A DNA stretch of 64,000 bases from Thiorhodovibrio winogradskyi (GTDB lineage: Bacteria > Pseudomonadota > Gammaproteobacteria > Chromatiales > Chromatiaceae): contig NZ_CP121472.1 in the NCBI RefSeq assembly GCF_036208045.1, positions 3,855,531-3,919,530 of the forward strand. The letters are read 5' to 3'. Below, in pieces: positions 55,490 through 64,000 of the stretch. Positions within the stretch are counted from its first letter, which is position 1. The number at the start of each line of letters is the position of its first letter. Under the pieces are notes generated by a model. The model saw nothing but the letters and a program-made list of their open reading frames with translations. It was not told where the DNA came from and did no database searches. The translations under genes and the position numbers were made by a program.

Positions 55490-55516
55490 GGTGGGCCGGC
55501 CTTGCACCGGCCCACC
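55490..55516 (-). terminator. GC-rich hairpin after the flagellin gene
   Basis: Ten paired bases, GGTGGGCCGG/CCGGCCCACC, around a seven-base loop, starting about 30 bases past the flagellin stop codon. No T-run follows. It probably ends or stabilises the abundant flagellin mRNA and limits read-through into flaG. Confidence 0.65.
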
Positions 55517-55548
55517 ACCCGCCCATCATGCGCTAGTCAAAGCCTAGC

Positions 55549-58143
55549 CTATCTCAGCAGCGACAGCACGTTCTGCGTCGAGGCATTGGCCTGGGACAAC
55601 ATGGCCACACCCGCCTGTTGCATCACCTGCAGCTTGCTGAGCTGCGCCGTCTCGGCCGCGAAGTCAGCATCCTGGATGCGGCTGCGCGAGGCGCTCAGGT
55701 TCTCCGAGGTGATGGACAAGGCCGAGATGGTCGAGGTCAGCCGGTTCTGCACCGCACCGAGGTTACCGCGCTCGCTGTTGATGGTCGAGAGGGCATTGTC
55801 GACCGCCTCCAGCGCCTTGGTCGCGCCCTCCACCGTGGAGATGTCGATATCCTTCAAGAACTGCCCACCATCGGTGCCGCCGAAGGTGCCGACCTGGAAG
55901 CCCATCGCCTCGAGCTCAGCCGAGCCGTTCTGACCAGCGGCCACGGTGAATTGGCCGGCCGCGCTCAGGGTGACCTTAGATGTTGTGGTTGTTGCGAGTC
56001 GGTTTGCCAATTCTGTGTAGTCCGACGCTTCGATATCCAGCGGCGTAACGGTCGAGTTACCGGTGACGACGCCATTTAGCATGGCCGTGACGTCATATTC
56101 GACAATACCGTCTTGGCTGGCATCCAGGCCAATCTCCACCCCGGAGAAATCGATGGATTTGTTCAGACCGCCATCGGAAAGCGAGCCGGCATTAGCCTCG
56201 GCGTTGGTGTCGATGACGATGGAGATGTTGCGCCCATCGGCGGCGGTGAGCTTCAGGCCGGTGCCGGTGTCCTCGGCGGTGACGCCGGTCTTGCCAGAGA
56301 TGGCGTTGATCTCCGCCAGCGCCGTGGCACGGTCCTTCTCGGCATCGTCGGTCAAGGTCATCGAGAAGACCCCGCCGTTGATGTAGACGGCCCCTTGCAC
56401 GCCGGCGCGGTCGGTTGCCGTGCTAGCGGTCCCGGAACCGCCATCGACTTCGGTGGCTTGCACCGTGGCGGTGACGCCGGTTTCGGCCGATGAGGCGTTA
56501 ATGGCGGCGGCGACCGCGATACCGCTTGCGGCCTTGTTGCTGCTAACGGCGTCCGAGTTGGAGAAGGTGTCGTCCGAGGCCTTGGCCGCCTGGATAGCGA
56601 CGCCATTGATCACTAAGTCGCCTTCGCGCAGCGCGTCTGGGCCGCCGAACTCGGCGCCTTCGAGCGCCGTGAGCAGCGCATCATCAGTACCCCCATCGAT
56701 CGCACCGACATTAGTGATCTCGACCCGCTCATTGGACATGAGCGTGAGATGCTTGATGGCGTCGTCTCCGGTATCGTCACTGAAGCCGACGGTGACGATG
56801 CCACTGCCGATCGCGTCGTCGATGGCAGTTTGCAAGCCATCGACAAGATCAGTCTGGTCGGCGGACATGTCCGTATCAAGAACCACGGTCACGGCGTCAC
56901 CGCCGGACAGCGAGATGTCGAAGGTATGGGCGTTGGCGCCAGATAGATCAGCGCCGCTTGAAATGTCGCCAGTGCCGACAAAGGCCGAATCGCTTTGCCG
57001 CGTCAGCGAGGAGACGGTCGCGGTATTGGCCTGGTAGACACCTTCGGCTAGGCCGGCATTGGCGATGTCACCGGTTCCAGCGGTAATGGAGATCGGGGTG
57101 CTGTCAACCGACCGAAGGTTATAGCCACCTTCATAGGTGTCCGCGGCAGCGACACCAGTGTTCGCCGAGGTCAGCGTATCGAAAGAAATCTCAATGTTAC
57201 GTCCATCCGCCGCCACCAAATTGATACCGGTTTCCGCACGCCCGGTATCAACGGCGGTAACGCCGGTCTCGCCGGAGATGGCGTTGACCGCCTCAATGAC
57301 CGCCTTGCGGTTACCTTCCGCATCGCCGGCACCGATGCCGATGTTCTCGGTGGTGACGCCATTGATAGTAATAGTACCGTTGGTTGCCGAGCTGGGTAGC
57401 TCTTGCTTGGAGCCCGCGGCGACGGTTGCATTGACTGTCGCGACGACGCCGGTCTCGGCAGTATGTTTGTTGATGGCCGCGACCTTGGCGATCGAGCTGG
57501 AGGCCGCTGCATCGGTGGATGCCGTGTCGTCGGATGCCGATGAGCCGCTGATGGCCACACCGTTGATCAGTAAATCGCCGGAAGCCAGGGCATTGTCGCT
57601 GCCGACGGCACTCGCGGTGGCGGCTTCCCCGCCGCCGAGTTTATCGGTGCTCATCTTGCCGATGGACATCTCGAAGGTTTGGCCAGCATTGGCGCCAATC
57701 TGGAAAATTTGCTTGTCCATGGTGCCATCGAGCAGTTTGGTACCGTTGAACTCGGTCTGCTCGGAGATGCGGCCGATCTCGGCTATCAGCTGTTGGGCTT
57801 CCTCGTTTAGCGCCTTGCGGTCGCTGGCGCTATTGGTGGCATTGGCGGACTGAATGGACAATTCACGCAGACGCTGCAGGTTGGTGTTCATCTCGCCCAT
57901 GGCGCCCTCGGCGACCTGGGACATGGAAATGCCGTCGTTGGCGTTGCGGGTGGCCTGGTTGATGCCTTTGATCTGGGAGGTGAAACGATCCGAAATCGCC
58001 ATACCGGCGGCGTCGTCCTTGGCGCTGTTGATGCGCAGGCCGGAGGACAAACGCGCCATGACCTGGTTCATCATCTCCTGGGATTTGTTCAGATTGCGCT
58101 GGGCATTGAGTGATGCGACGTTCGTGTTGATGACTTGGGGCAT
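55549..58143 (-). CDS. fliC: flagellin, unusually long (864 residues)
   Basis: Filament subunit. Conserved ends: N-terminal VINTNVASLNAQRNL and LSSGLRINSAKDDAAGMAI (D0/D1), C-terminal ALSTINSERGNLGAVQNRL and the closing MLSQANASTQNVLSLLR. Both are intact, so it should polymerise. The middle, about residues 175-780, is far longer than in common flagellins (280-500 in total). It contains at least two copies of a module of about 135 residues (about 189-323 and 508-646), with matching landmarks INGVAI, AETGV, NAISG and AADGRNI, in the style of flagellin IN-motif domains. The middle is Ser/Thr-rich, which fits with the glycosyltransferase genes beside it. Confidence 0.95.
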   Translation of the reverse strand: MPQVINTNVASLNAQRNLNKSQEMMNQVMARLSSGLRINSAKDDAAGMAISDRFTSQIKGINQATRNANDGISMSQVAEGAMGEMNTNLQRLRELSIQSANATNSASDRKALNEEAQQLIAEIGRISEQTEFNGTKLLDGTMDKQIFQIGANAGQTFEMSIGKMSTDKLGGGEAATASAVGSDNALASGDLLINGVAISGSSASDDTASTDAAASSSIAKVAAINKHTAETGVVATVNATVAAGSKQELPSSATNGTITINGVTTENIGIGAGDAEGNRKAVIEAVNAISGETGVTAVDTGRAETGINLVAADGRNIEISFDTLTSANTGVAAADTYEGGYNLRSVDSTPISITAGTGDIANAGLAEGVYQANTATVSSLTRQSDSAFVGTGDISSGADLSGANAHTFDISLSGGDAVTVVLDTDMSADQTDLVDGLQTAIDDAIGSGIVTVGFSDDTGDDAIKHLTLMSNERVEITNVGAIDGGTDDALLTALEGAEFGGPDALREGDLVINGVAIQAAKASDDTFSNSDAVSSNKAASGIAVAAAINASSAETGVTATVQATEVDGGSGTASTATDRAGVQGAVYINGGVFSMTLTDDAEKDRATALAEINAISGKTGVTAEDTGTGLKLTAADGRNISIVIDTNAEANAGSLSDGGLNKSIDFSGVEIGLDASQDGIVEYDVTAMLNGVVTGNSTVTPLDIEASDYTELANRLATTTTSKVTLSAAGQFTVAAGQNGSAELEAMGFQVGTFGGTDGGQFLKDIDISTVEGATKALEAVDNALSTINSERGNLGAVQNRLTSTISALSITSENLSASRSRIQDADFAAETAQLSKLQVMQQAGVAMLSQANASTQNVLSLLR

Positions 58144-58200
58144 GATGGCTCTCCATGTTGGTGCTTGCCGTGATGAGCCGCTACGAGCTGTCGAGACTCG

Positions 58201-58227
58201 TCATCGGCCGCTGTATCGCAGGTCTTG
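58201..58227 (-). promoter_or_regulatory. possible sigma-28 promoter of the flagellin gene
   Basis: On the minus strand GCCGATGA matches the sigma-28 -10 element GCCGATAA at seven of eight bases. It lies about 58 bases before the flagellin start codon. The -35 element 11 bases further upstream (CAAGACCT) is a poor match to TAAAGTTT, so the call rests mainly on the -10 box and the context. Confidence 0.4.
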
Positions 58228-58431
58228 GGCCGATGGATCCTCCGGTGGGGCTCGCTGCTTGGACGGACTGTTCGGCGTCCAGGTCAGGAGCTCAGCCGTT
58301 GGGGCCGGCCTCAATGTGCTTCGTTCAGGAAGTTTATCGGCGGGCGGGTTGCAGACTTAAGGCCATGTTGCGCTCCCATCCGCCTAGCCAAAAGCACGGT
58401 GTCGAGCGACCAGCCCGGTCGCGCTGCCGGC

Positions 58432-59154
58432 TCAACAAACACGCTGCAAGAAGGCATCGAGAAAGTTGCCTGGACCATGGGGGATCGGCGCAGGTTTGCG
58501 TTCAAAATCGCCCCGCTCGGCGAGAAAGCGCTCGATGGCAACGCGGGGGTTGGAGCGGGCAACGTCGGGGTATTTCTCGGTGGTTTGGCCAACCGGCGTG
58601 CCTGCCAAATCCGCGAACACGGTGTCGGCGACCACCAGATAACTGCCCACGGAGACCAGGGGGGCGTACCCGATCATCTCCTGGTAGACATGGTCGGCGT
58701 TATGATTATCGTCGAGGAAGACCAGCACGCGACCGGGGCTGCTCTCGAGCTGCGCGGCAATTTCGGCGATCACCGCCGGATCGGCGGCATCGCCCTCGAT
58801 CAAGGCACGCACCCGGCCGCCCTGCGGATGCCGCGCGATCTGATCGCGCACCTCGTCCGATAATCGCACATCGACCGACACCACCCCGGCGTCCGGCCGC
58901 CCGCCGCTAAGCTGTAACAGGGAGGCGAAGAAAATAGCGGACCCCCCAAACTTGGTGCCGGTCTCCACGATCCAGTCCGGCTTGACGTCCCAGATCAGGG
59001 CTTGCAGGCGGATGAGATCCTCCGGCATCTGCCAGAGCTCGACGCCAAGCCAGATTTGGCGAAACCAGCCTTCGTTCGCCGAGACGCGGGCGAGATTGCG
59101 ACAGAGATCGTCGATCAGGTAGCCGCGCTCGGACGGAATCCAGCCCTCGGTCAT
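58432..59154 (-). CDS. CmcI-like SAM-dependent methyltransferase/hydroxylase-family protein
   Basis: A 240-residue protein of the cephalosporin-hydroxylase/rhamnosyl O-methyltransferase family. The signature WLGVELWQMPEDLIRLQALI is at about residues 35-55, and the SAM loop DWIVETGTKFGGSAIFFASL follows. FLDDNHNADHV and the final PGNFLDAFL are also typical. Members usually O-methylate sugars. It overlaps the upstream gene by four bases (ATGA) and is the last gene before flagellin on the same strand, so it may modify a flagellin glycan. Confidence 0.85.
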   Translation of the reverse strand: MTEGWIPSERGYLIDDLCRNLARVSANEGWFRQIWLGVELWQMPEDLIRLQALIWDVKPDWIVETGTKFGGSAIFFASLLQLSGGRPDAGVVSVDVRLSDEVRDQIARHPQGGRVRALIEGDAADPAVIAEIAAQLESSPGRVLVFLDDNHNADHVYQEMIGYAPLVSVGSYLVVADTVFADLAGTPVGQTTEKYPDVARSNPRVAIERFLAERGDFERKPAPIPHGPGNFLDAFLQRVC

Positions 59155-60254
59155 CGGGTGGCCTCCAGATTGAGGCTCACCAGGGTGCCGGTCTCCTTAT
59201 CCAGATGCGGCAGATGAGCCTGGGAGTAATCGTCGACGTCGGCGTGCTCAGTCTCCCGCCAGTTCCAGCGGTGAATATGGCGGAAGCCGAGACCCTGGAG
59301 CTCATGGGTCAGAAAGGGCTCGTCGAAGATCATGCGGTGAAAGTCGTATTCATCTCGCTGCCCCCCACAGACGAGGCCGATCAAGCCGTTCAGTCCATCC
59401 GCAAGGCCGCGCTCGTAGTAGAGCTTGGCGCAGACCGCGAAGTCCGGCACCGAGAGTCGCAGGCGACCGCCAGGCTTCAACACCCGTCGCCATTCCGCGA
59501 GCGTGGCACGGAATTCCCAGCGGCCGAAGTGCTCGAGCACATGGGAGGCGTAGATCAGATCCGCCGTCGCGTCGGGAATCTCATCGAGTCGCGCGACATC
59601 GGTGACCAGATCAACATGCGGGTAGGGCTGCGCATCCAAATGAAAGAAGCCCGGGATATAGCGAGATCCGCAGCCAATGTGCAGTCGAACCGTCCCATCG
59701 GTTGTTGGACCGAAAAGCCCGGAGCCGTGTCGCATGCGACGAACGCGACAGGGAGAGCCCCAAGCTACTGTGTTCGGCGGTATGCTGCGGGTCACGACAG
59801 AGCCACTGCCGACGATCGCATGGGCGCCGATGGTAACACCTGGGTGAATGATGGCGCCCATACCAATCCATGCCCCATCTTCGATTCTGATTTGTTGGTG
59901 ATCGAGTGGCTGGAGACTATCCTCGTGCTCAGGATGAACCGGACCCCGAGGCTGGCCGCCGATCAGCACGCCGCTGGAAATCTGACAGTCGTCGCCGATT
60001 GCTATTCCTCCCCATGGCTCGGAGATCTGACAGCCAGCGCCAAAGGAAACATCCTTACCGGTGACCATCCAGCCGTGCGCGATATGAAGGCTGACATTGG
60101 GGGCGAAGCGGTTGCATTCGCCGATTTGCAGCCTGCCCTCTCGGCCGACATGGAGGACGCAGCCAGCACCGATGACGGTGCTCTCCGGTATCTCGCATAC
60201 TCCCTCGGCCTGAATGATGACGTGTGAATGGTTGGCAGCCTGCTGCATCGCCAT
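59151..60254 (-). CDS. hexapeptide acyltransferase fused to a SAM methyltransferase
   Basis: A 367-residue two-domain protein. Residues about 15-180 form a left-handed beta-helix of the acetyltransferase type, with repeats such as VIGAGCVLHVG, VSFGAGCQIS, IAIGDDCQISSG and the end ITGxHAIVGSGSVVTRSIPPN-like, closing with WGSPCRVRRM. From about 190 a class I methyltransferase follows: LHIGCGSRYIPGFFHLD, DLIYASHVLEHF and WRRVLKPGGRLRLSVPD. The ATG overlaps the upstream stop as TGATG. Fusing the two suggests that one sugar receives both an acyl and a methyl group; this is inference. Confidence 0.82.
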   Translation of the reverse strand: MAMQQAANHSHVIIQAEGVCEIPESTVIGAGCVLHVGREGRLQIGECNRFAPNVSLHIAHGWMVTGKDVSFGAGCQISEPWGGIAIGDDCQISSGVLIGGQPRGPVHPEHEDSLQPLDHQQIRIEDGAWIGMGAIIHPGVTIGAHAIVGSGSVVTRSIPPNTVAWGSPCRVRRMRHGSGLFGPTTDGTVRLHIGCGSRYIPGFFHLDAQPYPHVDLVTDVARLDEIPDATADLIYASHVLEHFGRWEFRATLAEWRRVLKPGGRLRLSVPDFAVCAKLYYERGLADGLNGLIGLVCGGQRDEYDFHRMIFDEPFLTHELQGLGFRHIHRWNWRETEHADVDDYSQAHLPHLDKETGTLVSLNLEATR

Positions 60255-61177
60255 CAAACCTCTTGCTCCAGCCAACTCCCGGGTCGCGAAAACCCTGCCG
60301 TCTCCCGAAGCGCAGAAGGGGCCATTTTTCTAGCCCACCCGAGCAAGCGACCGTTAGCGCGGCGCAGCACTTGGACTTGCGCCGGATCGAATCCCGCATC
60401 TACAAGCCAGCGGCCGAGCACGATCTCATCCGGAGCATACCAATTCCAACCCTTTTCCATGGTGCCGGAGTAATCGCAGAGTCCGTCCGCACCGGTGAGC
60501 GCTTTGGTCTCGAGCAGCAAGCTGCCGCCCGGTTTCAAGTAAGCGAACAGGATACGCGTAAAGAGCAAGGGGTCGGTCACATGGTAGATGACGCCAGAGC
60601 AATAGACTTGGTCGAAAGATTGAGCCCAGTCGCCGCGCTCGGCGTAGAGGCTGGATTCGATCACCTGGGTACTGGAACCAATCAGCTCAAACAGCCGCTT
60701 GGCGGCCTTGGCGGCGATGGGGTGCTCCTCGATCGCGGTCACTCGCGCGCCCAGACCTTCGAGCACCAGGGCATCGCCTCCGCTCCAGCAACCGACGTCC
60801 AGGACTCCCGCGCCGGATAGATCCGCCGGAAGAAGACCGTGCTGCATCGCCTCCGCCGTAATTTCCAGGTGGCGCGTGGACATGGCCCCAGTTCGAACAC
60901 GCCCACAGCCAAAGTCGTGATCGTGGCCCCAGACGAAGAAATCGCGAAAAGCGGATGACGATGCCGTGTCCCAAAAGGAATCGGGCGGCGCCTGGTCGGG
61001 AAATTCCTGGGCGATTGCATCGGCAACGCGGTTGGCAAGGCTCGGATCGTCGGTCTTCCAGCGGCTCAAGGCGGCGGATACGCGGGTCCGGGCTTCCGCG
61101 AGGCGCATGATTGGCTCTGGCGCACAAAAAGACGTTACAGTATCCGGGTTGCGAATTCGATTGGTGCGTGGCTGCAT
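60254..61177 (-). CDS. class I SAM-dependent methyltransferase
   Basis: About 307 residues from the ATG at 61177; a later ATG at 61108 is also possible. The Rossmann core has GAGVLDVGCWSGGDALVLEGL, an acidic residue in TAIEEHP, and YCSGVIYHVTDP followed by LKPGGSLLLET. The arrangement VGCWSGGD...IEEHP...GVIYHVTDP resembles the CmoB/DUF1698-like branch. Lying in a sugar-modification gene group, it is more likely a glycan or lipid methylase than a tRNA enzyme. It is coupled to the next gene by TGATG. Confidence 0.82.
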   Translation of the reverse strand: MQPRTNRIRNPDTVTSFCAPEPIMRLAEARTRVSAALSRWKTDDPSLANRVADAIAQEFPDQAPPDSFWDTASSSAFRDFFVWGHDHDFGCGRVRTGAMSTRHLEITAEAMQHGLLPADLSGAGVLDVGCWSGGDALVLEGLGARVTAIEEHPIAAKAAKRLFELIGSSTQVIESSLYAERGDWAQSFDQVYCSGVIYHVTDPLLFTRILFAYLKPGGSLLLETKALTGADGLCDYSGTMEKGWNWYAPDEIVLGRWLVDAGFDPAQVQVLRRANGRLLGWARKMAPSALRETAGFSRPGSWLEQEV

Positions 61178-61232
61178 GTCGGGTTCCAGTTTGATTGCGC
61201 CGTGAGTCTTCGGGCGGCCAGCAAAGCGCCAT

Positions 61233-64000
61233 TCAGTTGTTGTCGAGGTCCATTGCTTCGGCCAGCATCCGAAAAAAGGCGTGCTCCAAGGCACTGGCTA
61301 ACCCCCCACCATCGCACAGCGGACTTTGCTGCATGCGTTGGCGTTGAGTATGGCGCAGAGTCTGACGCATGTCCGCCGCTTGCGCTAGACGGGCAACGAT
61401 GGCGACATACTCGTCCTCGTCATGGGCAATCCAGTCCGCTTGGCCAAGGCCAGAGAGAATAGCCGTACCCATGCGCCCGCCCATGCGGTCACCGGCCAGG
61501 GTCACCAGTGGCACGCCCATCCAGAGGGTATCGAAGGCGGTGGTGCCGCTATTGAGAGGTAGGGGGTCCAGAGCAATGTCGAGCCGGTTGTATTGCGCCA
61601 TGTGCTCGGTCCAGCTCGGGCTGGTGCCGGCAAAACGAATGCGCTCTGCTGTCACGCCAACCGCCCCCAGAAAGGCCAGGATGCGGTCTTGGGTTTTCGG
61701 ATCTGTCGCCTTGCCATCCTTGAGCAGCAGCTTGGCCGTCGGCAGGGCTTGCAGCACTTTCGCCCACAGGCGCAGGCTTTGCTCGCCCACCTTGGCGAGA
61801 TTATTGAAGCAACCAAGCCACAATGAATCGTCCTCGGCTGGAGCACGGGTCGGCTCGGGCGCGTCTTCGGGGATGTCGTAAGCCAGCCATGGACGCGGCA
61901 ACCGCCAGACGCGCTCGGTGAAGATGGCGTCAAGCGCCGGGGGGACGAGGTGCTCGTCGGCGATGAACCAATCCATCTCGGTCAGGCCGGTGGTGCCATA
62001 GTATCCAATGTAATGACATTGCACCGGGGCGGCGCGGCGCGCGATCACGCCCAGGCGGTTATCGGCGGTATGGCCGCTGGTTTCGATCAGGACGTCGATG
62101 TGATCGGCACGGATGCGCGCGACGGCGTCCTGATCGCTGAGTCCGATCATGGGGATCCAACTATCGGCGAGTGCGCGCAAGGATTGGCTTTCTGCTTCCA
62201 GTCGGTGCTTTGTCGGGTACATGTGCACGCTGATTTGATCGCGATCCAGCGCGCGCAGCCAGGGCCGCAAGAAGAGCGCGACCGGATGCTTGCCGAGCTC
62301 GGCGGATAGAATGCCCAGGCGCAAGGGGCGCTTGGATCCGGCGGCAGGAAGGTCGAACCTCTGCCGCCGGGCGGCTTGGCGCTCGGCCTCACTCAGGACG
62401 CCCAGTTCCCAGGCCTCGGCCTCGCGACGCAGGTCGCCGGGGGAGAAGAGGTCAGTGCTGCTCAGCGTAAACAGCAGGTTACTGTGGATGCGGCCATTGC
62501 GAGGGTCGATGCTGAGCGCTCGTCGGTAGTGATCGAGCGCCTCGCGAAAGCGCCCTTGGGAATGCAAGGTCCAGGCAAGGTTGCCGATGGCATCGGCATA
62601 GTCGGGGCGCAGCGCGAGCGCCTGGCGATAACAGTGCTCGGATTCCTCGAGCCGGTTGAGGTTGCGCAGAGTCACGCCGAGGTTACAGTGCGCCGAGGCC
62701 CGGTTTGGGTCCAAAGCAAGTGCTTGTTGATAACTGGCGATCGCCTCGGGGCGACGGTTCGTTTCTTCCAAAAGGTTGCCGAGATTGACATGGGCATCGA
62801 CGAGGGTCGGATCGCAGTCGATGGCCTGGCGCAAGCAGTGCTCGGCCTCGGCGAGACGGCCCTGCGCGACGAGCAAACTGCCAAAGTTGTTGTGGGCCTT
62901 GGCCAGTCGCGGGGCCTGCTCAATCGCGGCGAGGTAATGCTGCTCAGCCTCGGTGGTCCGGCCGAGTTGGTGGCAGGCGCAGGCCAAGTTATAGAGCGCC
63001 TTGGCGTGATGCGGGCGCCGTGCAAGCGCGGCCTCGAAAGCTGGGATGGCTTTTTCAGCCTCACCAAGCGTCAGCCAGATCCCGCCCTTGATGTTATAGG
63101 GATCAGGGTCGTCGGGTGCGAAGCGAATGGCTTGCTCGATGGCGGCCAGGGCCGCCTGATGCCGGCCAAGCGCGGCCAAGGCACTGGCGCGCAGCGTCCA
63201 GGCGAGACCATCGCCTGGCGCGCGCTCGACCAATTCTTGCGTGGCCTGGTCAGCCTCCGCGAAACGCTGTTGCGCGAGTAGGTTAAGCAACTGGTTGCGC
63301 GTTGCTTGATCAATAGACGCGTTCTTTGAGCCAGGCCGCGATGACTTGCGCTTGCGGTGTCGCTGCTTTTTTTTGGCTTTGGCTGTCGCGACATTCGGCG
63401 GCGCGGGCGCCTTGATGGGGGGCAGGCAATGATTGGGCGTCTTAGGCGGTTTTGCGCTGTCCCGCGGGCCTTGGTCAGCGCCCGAGCGCTGATCGAACAT
63501 CTGCTCGAAGGCATCCTCCAGCGCACGTGCCAACCCGGCGCCATCGCACAGGGGGCTCGCGCGCATCTGCTCGCGCAAGTGGAACCGCAGGGTCTCGCGG
63601 GCATCACGGTCGCGCGCCAGGGCAACGACCTTTGTGACGTAGTGCTCGCTATCGGCGGCAATCCACTCGGACCGGTCGAGTCCTTTCAGGATCGCGGCGC
63701 CCATGCGCGCACTCATGCAGCTACCATCGCCTAGAGCGATGATGGGGATACCCATGCTGAGCGCGTCGAACGCAGTGGTTCCGCTGTTGTAAGGAATTGT
63801 TTCCAGAGCGACGTCCAGCCGGCTGTACTGCAGCATGTGCTCGCGCCAGGAGTCGGTCGGCTCGACGAAAACAATGCGGTTGCCGTCGATTCCGGCGCTC
63901 GTCAGGCCGGATTGAATGCGCGCCTGGGTGGCGGCATCCGCGTGTCTCGCTTGCTTGAGCAGCAGTTTTGCCTCGGGGAGTTGATGTAAGACCTTTGCCC
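61233..64000 (-). CDS. TPR protein with two GT41 (O-GlcNAc transferase-like) domains, 5' end outside the window
   Basis: The frame is open to the window edge, so the N-terminus is missing; at least 921 residues are visible. They begin with the end of one GT41 catalytic domain (SGTTAFDALSMGIPIIAL, SPLCDGAGLARALEDAF). A basic linker rich in Lys/Arg follows, then eight TPR units (63300-62450), and a complete GT41 domain with GHTADNRLGVIA, CHYIGYYGTTGLTEMDWF, LWLGCFNNLAKV, SGTTAFDTLWMGVPLVTL and a closing SPLCDGGGLASALEHAF. Such enzymes attach sugars to Ser/Thr of proteins. With flagellin 3 kb away, flagellin glycosylation (compare FlmG-type TPR transferases) is likely. Having two GT41 modules in one chain is unusual. 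Confidence 0.88.
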   Translation of the reverse strand, partial: AKVLHQLPEAKLLLKQARHADAATQARIQSGLTSAGIDGNRIVFVEPTDSWREHMLQYSRLDVALETIPYNSGTTAFDALSMGIPIIALGDGSCMSARMGAAILKGLDRSEWIAADSEHYVTKVVALARDRDARETLRFHLREQMRASPLCDGAGLARALEDAFEQMFDQRSGADQGPRDSAKPPKTPNHCLPPIKAPAPPNVATAKAKKKQRHRKRKSSRPGSKNASIDQATRNQLLNLLAQQRFAEADQATQELVERAPGDGLAWTLRASALAALGRHQAALAAIEQAIRFAPDDPDPYNIKGGIWLTLGEAEKAIPAFEAALARRPHHAKALYNLACACHQLGRTTEAEQHYLAAIEQAPRLAKAHNNFGSLLVAQGRLAEAEHCLRQAIDCDPTLVDAHVNLGNLLEETNRRPEAIASYQQALALDPNRASAHCNLGVTLRNLNRLEESEHCYRQALALRPDYADAIGNLAWTLHSQGRFREALDHYRRALSIDPRNGRIHSNLLFTLSSTDLFSPGDLRREAEAWELGVLSEAERQAARRQRFDLPAAGSKRPLRLGILSAELGKHPVALFLRPWLRALDRDQISVHMYPTKHRLEAESQSLRALADSWIPMIGLSDQDAVARIRADHIDVLIETSGHTADNRLGVIARRAAPVQCHYIGYYGTTGLTEMDWFIADEHLVPPALDAIFTERVWRLPRPWLAYDIPEDAPEPTRAPAEDDSLWLGCFNNLAKVGEQSLRLWAKVLQALPTAKLLLKDGKATDPKTQDRILAFLGAVGVTAERIRFAGTSPSWTEHMAQYNRLDIALDPLPLNSGTTAFDTLWMGVPLVTLAGDRMGGRMGTAILSGLGQADWIAHDEDEYVAIVARLAQAADMRQTLRHTQRQRMQQSPLCDGGGLASALEHAFFRMLAEAMDLDNN

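Overview
The window comes from a GC-rich gammaproteobacterial purple sulfur bacterium, probably a member of the Chromatiaceae. Four genes support this together: a periplasmic high-potential iron-sulfur protein with a Tat signal (2265-2621, minus), a Gly/Tyr-rich secreted protein of the sulfur globule envelope type (27773-28090), the oxygen-independent bacteriochlorophyll cyclase BchE (46037-47803), and a cobalamin biosynthesis aminotransferase next to it (BchE needs B12). I see no plasmid, phage or intact insertion sequence.

Layout. 0.1-5.5 kb: RlmE rRNA methylase, an unknown membrane protein, HiPIP, an HPF-like protein, an NDUFA9-like SDR protein and a rhodanese, separated by repeat-rich spacers. 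5.5-14.4 kb (minus): a block of signalling genes, namely a CheB-CheR-PAS fusion, a five-PAS GGDEF-EAL protein and a NarX/NarL-type pair, with stop/start overlaps. 14.9-18.4 kb (plus): Nth, QueG and a translationally coupled HTH/ferredoxin/reductase fusion. 18.6-22.4 kb: an AttF/G-like ABC permease and an AttH/CrtC-like lipocalin. 22.7-27.6 kb: a 1608-residue AAA-PAS-histidine kinase-receiver protein. 27.7-31.6 kb: sulfur globule protein, a CTP-dependent alcohol kinase-like membrane protein, GloB and Dxs. 31.8-37.5 kb: a double-receiver diguanylate cyclase, a large hybrid kinase with HPt, and a membrane diguanylate cyclase. 37.8-45.6 kb: tRNA-Pro(GGG), HypF, a GH57 glycosidase, a broken AAA gene, PyrF and a CobD/CobC-type enzyme. 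45.6-51.7 kb: a broken Rpn-type gene, BchE, a beta-CASP metallo-hydrolase, and an ATP-grasp/SerC-like pair. 51.8-58.1 kb (minus): flagellar filament genes fliC-flaG-fliD-fliT-orf-fliS. 58.4-64.0 kb (minus): three methyltransferase-type genes and a TPR/GT41 glycosyltransferase running off the window, probably a flagellin or surface glycan modification island.

Three themes recur. Signalling is dense: at least seven large sensor or c-di-GMP genes lie in 37 kb. Short tandem repeats of 11-17 bp occur in many spacers and in some coding loops, and a dispersed palindromic repeat occurs twice. Several relics (a Crp/Fnr tail, an AAA ATPase and an Rpn-type protein) mark past rearrangement.

The best candidates for something undescribed are the coupled ATP-grasp/SerC-like pair, the HTH-ferredoxin-reductase fusion coupled to queG, and the glycosylation island, which has two GT41 domains in one polypeptide and a hexapeptide-acyltransferase/methyltransferase fusion. 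All functional calls rest on motif reading without database searches.
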